Shown here in pieces: positions 13,801 to 25,800 of a DNA stretch of 64,000 nucleotides. Numbering within the stretch: the stretch's first letter is position 1; each line of letters starts with the position of its first letter. Where the stretch lies: contig NC_086179.1 in NCBI RefSeq assembly GCF_023053635.1, positions 5,160,001-5,224,000 on the forward strand. The letters are read 5' to 3'. The DNA comes from Elgaria multicarinata webbii. Its lineage: Eukaryota; Chordata; Lepidosauria; Squamata; Anguidae. A program made the position numbers and the translations under genes. The notes below the pieces were generated by a model. It was not told the origin of the DNA. It saw nothing but the letters and a program-made list of their open reading frames with translations, and searched no databases.

Positions 13801-16800
13801 ATCAAAATTTATTTTTAAAAGTTCATAAGCTTTCTTTCAAATAACAACATTTAAAAACCTTTTTGAAACCTTTCATCCAATCCTTTCACTCATTCACATT
13901 CGCGCTTTCCTTTTTCTCACACAATCACTCTTGAACTTTCTTTATTATCAGTATTGATTAATGCACATCCACTACGTGCACACCACACTCCAAAGACACC
14001 ACTCTCTACCCTGACCCTCAAATTTCTCAGAACTTAAGTACTCTAAACACAGGGAGCACTAAAGACTCTAAGACAGCCTTTCTCAACCTGGGGCGCTCCA
14101 GATGTGTTGGACTGCATCTCCCAGAATGCCCCAGCCAGCTGGCTGGGGCATTCTGGGAGTTGCAGTCCAACACATCTGGAGCTCCTCAGGTTGAGAAAGG
14201 CTGCTCTAAGAGGACCTCAAAAGTCCCCCTCAATCCCCTCAGTCCTTCCCTTATATATGACTCCTCCCCCCTCCCCAGACATTCTAACTCCGCCCACTCA
14301 GGCCAACATTCTAAAAACCACAGACTTACAAACTGCAGACATATATTTGGAATTGACTTGTGGGGTGTAACGCCACAAACATCTCGCCGCATGTGGGTCT
14401 TCTGGGGGAGCTTTGAGGCCCCCCTACAGGGCCCCCTGCCTCAGTGGGATGACCTCGCCACTCCTGCCTCGCCACGGGATTCCCAGTGATGCTTCCGGGG
14501 ATCGAGGCAGGTGGGGAGCGTGCACCCACTTTCCCAGCACAACTGCCCTCTCCGCCTGTCATGAAACAGCTACTGCTCCCGGTTGTGGCTGAAGCAAAGA
14601 GGGGTGGGTGGCCCCCAGAGGCTTCAGGGAGGCCTAACGCGGCCCTTTCAACTTTTTGAAGTTGCCCATCCCTGCTGTGAAGGATACTATAGACATCTGG
14701 TTGGAAATGTTTTGACTGCTGCATGGTTTTTATGAACAAAACAGCTGAAACAGAGACAGTTACTAACAGCAGAGCCTGGGCTGCAACACACACACCTTTT
14801 GAATAGGTCCATTGTCTTTGAATGCCAACAGGAAGAGGAAAGAAATGTCAAGAGATGGGTGACTAGGACCATGAGGGGGCTGGAAACCAAGTCCTGTGAA
14901 AAACGGTTGAAAGAGCTGGGTATGTTTAGCCCTGGAGAATAGAAGATCAAGGGTTTGACACGATAGCTGCCTTCAAATATCTGAAAGGTTGTCGTGAAGA
15001 TGGAGCAGAGGGCAAGGCTAGAACCAGTGGAGTGGGAATGGCAGGGAAACAGATTTTGGCTAAACATTAAGGGGGAACTGATTAATTTATGCTTCTGAAG
15101 CTGGAGCGTGTTCAGAGGAAGGCAACGAGGATGAGCAGGGGTCTGGAAACAAAGCCCTATGAAGAGAGACTGAAAGAACTGGGCATGTTTAGCCTGGAGA
15201 AGAGAAGATGGAGGGGAGACATGATAGCACTCTTCAAATACTTAAAAGGTTGTCACACAGAGGAGGGCCAGGGTCTCTTCTCGATCCTCCCAGAGTGCAG
15301 GACACGGAATAATGGGCTCAAGTTAAAGGAAGCCAGATTGCGGCTGGACATCAGGAAAAGCTTCCTGACTGTTAGAGCAGTACGACAATGGAACCAATGA
15401 CCTAGGGAGGCCATGGGCTCTCCTACACTAGAGGCCTTCATGAGGCAGCTGGACAACCATCTGTCAGGGATGCTTTAGGGTGGATTCCTGCATTGAGGAG
15501 GGGTTGGACTCGATGGCCTTGTAGGCCCCTTCCAGGTCTACAATTCTACGATTCTAAACCCTGTTCATAGGGATCTGATCTTGAGGATTGTTTCCTTTAT
15601 TAATTCATTTATTTATTACATTTCTATACCGCCCAATAGCCGAAGCTCTCTGGGCGGTTTAAAAAATTCTGTTTTATGCATTTCATTCAAACCTGCTCTG
15701 AACCTTTTATTATTTTCATGTTTAGTTTTGCTTAAGGATTTTGCAGTTGTCAAATGTTTTGCAGACAAGATGTGCTGATCACTACCCCTCCAGAATACCT
15801 TCCCCAGAAACTGTAACACGGAAGGGGAACCCCGAGTTGCCTTCTTGGGATTTACTCCCCTTACTTACCCGTCTGGCTTCCTTCTCCTTTTTCCGCTCTC
15901 CCCGCCTTTTCTTCAAAGGCTCCAGCCGCAGTTCTTCGGAAGCAGGCTCTGAAAAATTGTATTTCGCTTCCAGCTCAAGACCGGTGGGCATCTACAGAGA
16001 CAGAAGCAATGAAATGGCTACAAAGAAGCAGCACCGAAGAATCCTAACCCTGATCTGAGAAGATGTTTTGGCACATGACAATGGATCGTGTCCATGTAGC
16101 TCCAGCCACATCCATGGCCAAGGGCAGAGAATCATAGAATCATAGAATCATAGAATAGCAGAGTTGGAAGGGGCCTACACTTCAAACAACAATGATCTTG
16201 GAATTGTTGTAGATCGCAAGCTGGATATGAGCCAACAGTGCGATACGGCTTCAAGAAAGGCAAATGCTATTTGGGGCTGCATGAATAGAAGTAGAGCTTC
16301 CAAATCGTGTGAGGTACTGGTTTCTCTTTATTCAGCCCTGGTTAGGCCCCATCTAGGGTATTGCGTCCAGTTCTGGGCTCCACAATTCAAGAAGGATGCA
16401 GACAAGCTTTAGCGTGTTCAGAGGATGGCAACCAGGATGATCAGGGGTCTGGAAACAAAGCCCTATGAAGAGAGACTGAAAGAAGTGGGCATGTTTAGCC
16501 TGGAGAAGAGAAGGTTGAGGGGGGACATGAGAGCACTCTTCAAATACTTAAAAGGTTGTCACACAGAGGAGGGCCAGGATCCCTTCTCCATCCCAGAGTG
16601 CAGGACATGGAATAACGGGCTCAAGTTACAGGATCCAGATTCTGGCTGGACATCAGGAAAAACTTCCTGACAGTTAGAGCAGTATGACAACCATCTGTCA
16701 ATCATCCCTGATAACCACCTGTCAGGGATGCTTTAGGGTGGATTCCTGCATTGAGCAGGGGGTTGGACTCGATGGCCTTGTAGGCCCCTTCCAACTCTGC

Positions 16801-19800
16801 TATTCTATGATTCTATGTCAATGGAACCAGTTACCTAGGGAGGTTGTGGGCTCTCCCACACTAGAGGCAGGCAGCTGGACAACCATTTGTCAGGGATGCT
16901 TTAGGGTGAATTCCTGCAGTGAGCAGGGGGTTGGACTCAATGGCCTTGTAGGCCCCTTCCAACTCTGCTATTCTATGATTCTATGTCAATGGAACCAGTT
17001 ACCTAGGGAGGTTGTGGGCTCTCCCACACTAGAGGCAGGCAGCTGGACAACCATCTGTCAGGGATGCTTTAGGGTGAATTCCTGCAGTGAGCAGGGGGTT
17101 GGACTCAATGGCCTTATAGACCCCTTCCAACTCTACTATTCTATGATTCTATGTCCTACCACTTCCCGATTTGGGGTTGGGGGCACTGAAGTTGCCACAC
17201 GAGAGGGGAGACCTAAAATCCCGGAGCTTCCACTGTCTACATAGCAAACAAGGAATCCATTGCTGGTTTTTCGGATGGACTTCAGTGGTCGGTGAGGGTC
17301 AAAATTCACCAGGATCTAGTGATGGAGAACTTCTCCTGAACTCAAAATTGGATTGACGCAGAATAAGCTGAGCGATTTCCCAAAACAGATGCACTTTATT
17401 GGTCTTGAAGATTATGATTTCAAGAAAAGAGAGAGAGAGAAGAAAAATTGACAAATATAGAAATAGGCAATTGATTAAGCCCTGGAAGTAGTGCTTACTC
17501 TGAATAAGTCTTCATCCATCCTTCTCTTGATTGAGGCCTCTATCATTGCATGGGATGTATTCTCTTGAGAATGGAACTGGGACTCTGGATCAAGGTGAAC
17601 GGAGCTGTGTTTCCACTGAAGAAACAGAATAATCTCTTTTGGGATCTCATAGTGGACGTCATAGCACACTAGAGGCATTCAAGATGCAGCTGGACAACCA
17701 TCTGTCAGGTATGCTTTGAGGCAGAGTCCTGCATTGAGCAGGGGGTTGGACTCAATGGCCTTGTAGGCCCCTTCCAACTCTAATATTCTATGATTCTATG
17801 ATTAAACTGAACACAAGAGCCCAGTATGTCATATTGTGGCACATACAGCCAACACTGTTTTGGACTACACCAGCAAAAACAGCATTTCAAATGTTCGGGA
17901 AGCAGTAATGTCACCTTACCTAGCACGGGGGAGACCATATTGGGAGTGCTGTGGTGCCATTGCTTTTAAGAAAGGTGTTGACAAATTGGCAAGGATTTAT
18001 AAAACCAGAACTTGAGAGAAGATAATGCGGAGTGGGCAACTTGTGGCTCTACAGATGTTTTGGCCTAGAACTCCCACCAGTCCTAGCCAACATAGCCAAA
18101 AGTGAGGGATGATGGAAGCTGTAGGCCAAAACATCTGGAGTGCCAACAAGCTGCTCACCCAAATGATGGGACTGGAGGGGAAACACAGGGATGAAACATC
18201 TGAAAGATTTGGTGTGTTTAGACTAGAGAAAGGACAATTAAGGGGAGGCTGGCTCAGGGATGTTAGGAATTGTAGTCCAATATGTATGGAAAGCACCAGG
18301 TTGCGGAAGGCTGGTCTACTCTGATCTGGTAGGATCTTTGCCGTCTTTTGCTTCACCATCCTTTTTTTAATTGGAGAGGGCAGAGTTGGAACTTGAAGCC
18401 TTATGCATGCAAAGCTCATGGCTGTAGGCCCTCCCTCAGATCCAGTGGTGTGGAGGATCCCTCTTTCCACCATAGCAACCACCAGAGAGGCTCAGAGTGT
18501 GGCAACGAGGGACAGGGCCTTTTCGGTGGTGGCCCCCAGACTTTGGAATGATCTCCCCTGACGAGGCTCGCCTGGCACCAACGCTGCTAACTTTCCGGCG
18601 CCAGGTTAAGACTTTCCTCTTTGCCATTCATATGGCGGCACATCTTAATCACCCACATGTTTAGTTTTTTTTTTTAACGGTTTTTAATGCTTTATGTGTG
18701 TATGTTCTGTGTTTTAGAATTTTAAATTTTGTATACTCGTTTTTATCTTAATTTTAGAATTTCTGTAAACCGCCCAGAGAGCCCTGGCTATGGGAGCGGT
18801 ATATAAGTGCAATAAATAAATAAATAAATTTACATTAAGAACATAAGAACAGCCATGCTGGATTGGACCGAGGGTCCATCTCGTCCAGGACTCTGTTCAC
18901 ACAGTGGGCAACCAGCTATCGACCAGGGACCAACAAAGCAGGACACGGTGCAACAGCACCCTCCCGCCCATGTTCCCCAGCAACTGGTGCGCACAGGCTT
19001 ACTGCCTCAGACACTGGAAGTAGCACATAGCCATCAGGGCCAGGAGACAATGATAGCTTTGCTGCTAAACCAGCAGTGGAAAAATTAAAAGAAAAAGACA
19101 AACTTCATGTGAAAGTTTAGAATTGCAATGTTGGTATTTCACCTCTCTGTCTGTCTCGTTCCTTAGAGACATCTCTCCCAGAGACCAAGTTCCTTCCTGG
19201 GTCTCCAAAGTGGTGTTTTCAGCAGCTCCCAACTGCCATGAAGAGTGCTCATCCGTTTTCCTTTCAGGCTGCGTTGTGTCCTGTCCTTCTTCGGCACTGT
19301 CCGTCGTGCTCGTTCCTTCCGGCTCACCGAGGCCCCTGTGCTGAGCTGCCACTTCTGACCCTACAGAGTTGCCGGAATTGCTAATAGCAGTTGTCATAAA
19401 TCTCTGTTCCACAAGGGCCTAATGGAATCAGAAAATTACAGAATTATGTTTCTACAAAACGTGTACAAAATTATACTCGGTGTGGAGAACGTGGAGAGGG
19501 AGACATTTTTCTCCCTCTCTCATAATACTAGAACCCAGTGGGATCATCCCATGAAGCTGATGGGTGGGAGATCCAGGACAGATAAAAGGAAGGGCAACCA
19601 GGATGATCAGGGGTCTGGAAACAAAGCCCTATGAAGAGAGACTGAAAGAACTGGGCATGTTTAGCCCGGAGAAGAGAAGATTGAGGGGAGACATGAGAGC
19701 ACTCTTCAAATACTTGAAAGGTTGTCACACAGAGGAGGGCCAGGATCTCTTCTCGATCCTCCCAGAGTGCTGGACACAGAATAACGGGCTCAAGTTAAAG

Positions 19801-22800
19801 GAAGCCAGATTCCAGCTGGACATCAGGAAACACTTCCTGACTGTTAGAGCAGTGCGACAATGGAATCAGTTACCTAGGGACGTTGTGGGCTCTCCCACAC
19901 TGAAGGCCTTCAAGAGGCAGCTGGACAACCATCTGTCAGGGATGCTTTAGGGTGGATTCCTGCATTGAGCAGGGGGTTGGACTCGATGGCCTTGTAGGCC
20001 CCTTCCAACTCTGCTATTCTATGATTCTATGATTCTATGTTTTTATGACTTCTTCAGTTCTTCTCATCCAATCCTTTGTGAACAGTTTTATGCTCTTTCA
20101 CCAAGGATTGTCAAAAATTGTGGAAAGGAAGGGGGGTCATTAAAAAAACAAAATAAAAGAAAATGTTGAGGCCTACTGAGGCAAAGTAATAAAGGCAGGC
20201 CTTAGAGGCCTGGAGTTTTCTGTTGGGAGTGGGTATCCCTGAGAGGAGTAGTTTCATTTCTCCAGTTAAGTTTCACTTCCTCAAAGTAGAAACGTGACTT
20301 TCTGTTTTGCGCAATGCAGCCTCCTTTGTTTCAGCTCAGCACTAATCTGCAGACATTTTGTGGGGGTAAATTACCTTAGCAATGGTGGTAGGTGGGGAAG
20401 TCGAAGGAGACAAGAAAGGTTCCTCAGCTTCTGGAACGGGGTATTCCAAATCTATGCTCGGATCTTCTTTGGTAACTTCTGTGGTGCTAGCTAGAAGCTC
20501 ACCAGGAATTTCGTACTGCAATGAACCCTACGCGTGGTGCACACAAAAAAGTGAGACGTTACTAAGAAGTCTTGGACTCCTAGGGTGACCATATGAAAAG
20601 GAGGACAGGGCTCCTGTAACTTTAACAGTTGCATAGAAAAGCGAATTTCAGCAGGTGTCATTTGTATATATGGAGAACCTGGTGAAATTTCCTCTTCATC
20701 ACAACAGTTAAAGATGCAGGAGCTATACTAGAGTGACCAGATTTAAAAGAGGGCAGGGCACCTGCAGCTTTAACTGGTGAGATGAAGATGAAATTTCTGT
20801 TTTGGGGAAAGAGGTTATTAAAGAGTGAGAAAGCCAGCCAGGAGACAGACCAGACCAGACCAGAGCCAGAGAAAGACAAGACCACGAGGAAGGAGCAGAA
20901 AGAAGCAGCTTAGGGTAAAAGAACTTGCATTTTTGCAACTCTTTTTTATTATTATTTAATGCCTTTTGCATTATTTGACTAAATATCTTTATTGTAATTA
21001 GGTTGTTTTGATTCATTAGTAAACTGTTGTGTAAAGCCACAAATGTCTGGAATGTCACTCAGCCCACATTACCAGGAAGGGGTAGGTAAAAAGAAGGAAG
21101 GTGAGTAAAAAGAAGGTAGGCATAGGTCTTTCAGGAGTTGCTCAGGGGATCCAGGTCATAGGAGGAACCTTGACATGAGACTGAGTTGCTGATGGTCAGG
21201 ACATTAAAGTGGCATTTTGGGGCACACCCCTTTTGCACTCACGCCACCCTCCACTGGAATGTGGTCCCCAAGACCTTCTCCAAAATGGAATTCAACCCTT
21301 GGGATCAAAGACGTTTGGCACCCCTCCCCTAAATCCAGTGGAGGCTGGTTGCTCCGATTTCAGTGGGGCTGTGATTCAATTTGGGGTTTTAGCCAGAATC
21401 TGATAGAACTCGAGCTGAATATGAACCAACAGTGTGATATGGCTGCAAGAAAGTCAAAGAGATCTTTGGCTATGGGGTGGTATATAAATGTAATAAATAA
21501 ATAAATTAATTGATAAATTAATAAATGCTATTTTGGGTTGCATTAATAGAAGTATAGCTTCCAAATCGCATGAGGTACTGGTTCCTTTCTATTCGGCCCT
21601 GGTTAGGCCTCATCTAGAGTATTGCGTACAGTTCTGGGCTCCACAATTCAAGAAGGACGCAGACAAGCTGGAGTGTGTTCAGAGGAGGGCAACCAGGATG
21701 ATCAGGGGTCTGGAAACAAAGCCCTATGAAGAGAGACTGAAAGAACTGGGCATGTTTAGCCTGGAGAAGGGAAGATTGAGGGGAGACATGAGAGCACTCT
21801 TCAAATACTTAAAAGGTTGTCACACAGAGGAGGGCCAGGATCTCTTCTCGATCCTCCCAGAGTGCAGGACACGGAGTAACAGGCTCAAGATAAAGGAAGG
21901 CAGATTCCAGCTGGACATCAGGAAAAACTTCCTGACTGTTAGAGCAGTACGACAATGGAATCAGTTCCCTAGGGAGGTTGTGGCCTCTCCCACACTAGAG
22001 GCCTTCAAGAGGCAGCTGGACAACCATCTGTCAGGGATGCTTCAGGGTGGATTCCTGCATTGAGCAGGGGGTTGGACTCGAGGGCCTTATAGGCCCCTTC
22101 CAACTCTACTATTCTATGATTCTAAAGGAACTATCCAAGGTGCTTAACCCATTTGGAGATAGGGTTCAACACCCTAGACAGCTACTTTAGAGCTCTGGCT
22201 GGTTGAACCGCCCAGAGAGCTGTGAACCGCCCAGAGAGCTTCGGCTATTGGGCGGTATAAAAATGTAATAAATAAATAAAACCCAGAGCTGATTCGCCAA
22301 CCCCACTGAAACAGGAGCCACCAGCCTGGGCACCATCCTCATAGACAAAGTGGAGACAGAGAAGCGGTTGGCAGTTTTTTAAGCAGTACCCACCAGTTGG
22401 CCCATGGCTTGTTTGGACCCATGCTTCTTCTTGGAGTTCTTCCCCTTTCCCTTCCTGGCGCTAGCCATTTGATGGCTCACTATTTCCACCCCGTCCTGCA
22501 GGAGAAGGTCAGTCAGTTCCTTCAGCAGAGCCAGCTGCAAGTCAAAAAGAAATCAATGAGCAAATAGTGAAGATTAATTGATGAGCCCTGCTTGAATAAT
22601 AGGGTAAAATTCTGGATCTCCTCTGTTTTTCCCATCGTCTCGTGCTTTTGGTGGACTGACCATCCTTTGTTTTTTTTAAATATATTTTAAAGTATTTGAG
22701 AATTTGGACCGTTGGGATAAGGATGTCAACTGTATGCTTACAAACACCCCTTGCAAAACTCCTTTGTATACTGATGGAGGAGCAGGAAAGAATGTTGCTG

Positions 22801-25800
22801 ACGTCACAGGTGCTAGCCAATTGGAACCAGCTTTTTCTCCAACACAGTCAGCTTTCCCCTGACATGCTTGAAACTTGCAGAATTCTGCCCCCCTCCCAGA
22901 ACTCGGAAGCAGCAGCTTGTGCAAAATTCAGTGGCCAAATTGACAACAGGGACCAGAAGGTTTGAGCATATAAGACCCACTCTGGCCCGTTTGCATTGGT
23001 TGTCTATATGTTTCTGAGCCTGATTCAAGGTGCTGGTTTTAACCTATAAAACCAGCTCAGGACCGCAATACCTGACGGAACACCTTTCCTGACATGAACC
23101 TCCCTGAACTCTATGTTCAACATCTAAGGTCCTCCTCTGGGTGTCTACTCTGAGGGAAGCTCGGAGGATGGCAACAAGAGAGAGGGCCTTCTCTGTGGTG
23201 GCCCCCCAACTGTGGAACGATCTCCCCGACGAGTCCTGCCTGGCGCCGACATTGTTATCTTTTCGGCGCCAGGTCAAGACTTTTCTTCCAAGCAATGAGC
23301 CTGTTAAATGTTTGTTTATATTGTATGTTTTTGTGGTTTTTTTAATTTTGTATGTTGTTTTTAGTGTCTAAATATTATGTAAACCTCCCAGAGAGCTTCG
23401 GCTATGAGGCAGTATACAAATGCAATAAATAATAATAATTAATAATAATAACAACTCAGTCTTGCTCACATTTGGTGCTCATTACCCCCGCCTCCGCCAT
23501 GTTGCTGCCTCCCCACAACTTTGGAATTAAGATTGTAATCTCCTTGGGGCAGGGATCTGTCTTTTTTTTGCTTATGGTTCCCTGTAAAATGTCATGTACA
23601 TTGGTGGCTCTAAATCAGGAGTGGCCAACTTTGGAAGGTCTGGGACCATTTTTACCCCCAGCTTCCCCCCAACCCATGGGCAGAATCCCCCTACAGGTGC
23701 CAAAAGCAGGGAATAAAATAAACAAATAAATAACACCAAAATGGAATCTTAATTTTGACTCTTTTGGTGCTCTGCTGTAGTTTCCAGATGACATTTTCTT
23801 AGCAAAAATGAAATAAAAATCCCTGCCACCACTTTTTGGAAGGTCTCCCTGAATTTTGGGAGTGGCTGCACTAAAGTCTCCCTGCCATGGTAAAGGTGAA
23901 CATCACAACTGTTTCACTGTGTGCATGGATGGAGTAAATATTTATTTATTTATTACATTTATATACCGCCCCATAGCCGAAGCTGTCTGGGCGGTTTACA
24001 ACAGTTAAAAATGGTAAGCATTAAAAAGTATACAAAATTTTAAAAAACCATCAGAAACATAAAAACAACAGTATAAAAGCAACAGTACCCATTTAAAAAC
24101 AACAATTCTGGGGTCCATTAAAAACAAACTTAACGTTGTTAAATGCTGTTAACAGGCCTGGGGGAAGAGAAAAGTCTTGACCTGGCGCCGAAAAGATAAC
24201 AATGTTGGCACCAGGCGAGCCTCATCGGGGAGATCATTCCACAGTCGGGGGGCCACCACTGAAAAGGCCCTCTCCCTGAATCTGCGATTCAGCAGTAACA
24301 CTGGGGGTTGTGAATTTGCTTTTAAGTGCACATCTGGGAAAAAACGGTTCTCCTCCCTCCCTAGTAAGTCAAGAGACACAGTTCCCAAAGTTTAATTCCA
24401 ATGACATCACTTCTAGACAGAAGGGTTACCTACCTTGATGCCATAAGCTTCAAAAACGCTTTCCACGTCCTGCACTCGGAACAAATGACAGAAATATTAA
24501 TTAACACCAAAGTTAATTTTCTCCAGTACTAGGACAAGACAGAAATGATGCACTTATGTTACAGGATGGTAAACCAAGGGGCTTGTCCAAACAAGGGCCT
24601 CATCTACACCAAGCAGGATATTGCACTATGAAAGTGGTATATAAAAGGCAGGAGCCACACCACTGCTTCATAGCGGTACTGAAGTGCACTGACAACTGTC
24701 GGGGCCCATTGACACATACCAAATAATTATAATTATAATGATGATAATATATTTCTTACCCGCCTCTCCACTTGGATCAAGGCAGGGAACAACAGTGAAT
24801 ATAAAACACATTAAAAACTGATTAAAAACATAGCATACATGATTTAAAAAACCTTAAAACATCCTTAAAACATTCTAAAATTTCACTGGATAGGCCTGCT
24901 GGAATAGATCAGTCTTTATTGCTTTTTTAAACTCTAAAAGACTGTCAAGTTGAAGAGTCTCCTCCGGCAGGCCATTCCACAGTCTGGGAGCAGCAGAAGA
25001 GAAGGTCCTCTGGGTAATGCCCGTCAGCTTAGTTTTGGCTGACTGAAGTAGATTCTTCCCAGAGGACCTGAGTGTGTGGGATGGATTGTACGGGAGAAGG
25101 CGATCCCGCAGGGAGCCTGGACCCAAACCATGTAGGGCTTTAAAGGTAATAACCAACACTTTATACTTCGCCTGGAAACAAATTGGCAGCCAGTGAAGAG
25201 ATTTTAAAACTGGTGTAATGTGGTCACCCCTAGGTGTACCAGTGACCAGCCTGGCTGCCATATTTCAGACTAATTGAAGTTTCAGGACTAGGCACAAAGG
25301 TAGCCCTATGTAGAGCGCATTGCAGAAGTCAAGGTATATCCTGCTTGGTGTAGATTAGGCCAAGGTGTTATTTGGGTATTAGAAGCACCCATAAAGTAGT
25401 ATCCCACTTCTACTGCAGGAACAGGTTGTGAAACATCCTTATCCCCCAAAGCAGGTGCAATGGAGTGCCTGGCTTTAAAGACTCCTGGTGAACCTCCAGC
25501 TTGATACTAAAGTATCAAATCTTCAGCTAGGGTGACCATTTGAAAAGGAGGACTGGGCTCCTGTATCTTTAACAGTTGTATTGAAGGGAGAATTTCAGCA
25601 GGTGTCATTTGTATGCATGCAGCACCTGCTGAAATTCCCCCTTCATCACAACAGGTAAAGCTGCAGGAGCTATACTAGGGTGACCAGATACTAAAGAGGA
25701 CAGGGCTCCTGCAGCTTTAACTGTTGTGATGAAGGGGGAATTTCACCAGGTGCTGCATGCATACAAATGACACCTGCTGAAATTCCCTTTTCTACACAAC

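Noticed and set aside
22384-22393. Alternative donor GTACTG for the second hinge exon
   Set aside because: It would leave phase 1 and break the frame into the next exon; GTGGGT keeps phase 0.
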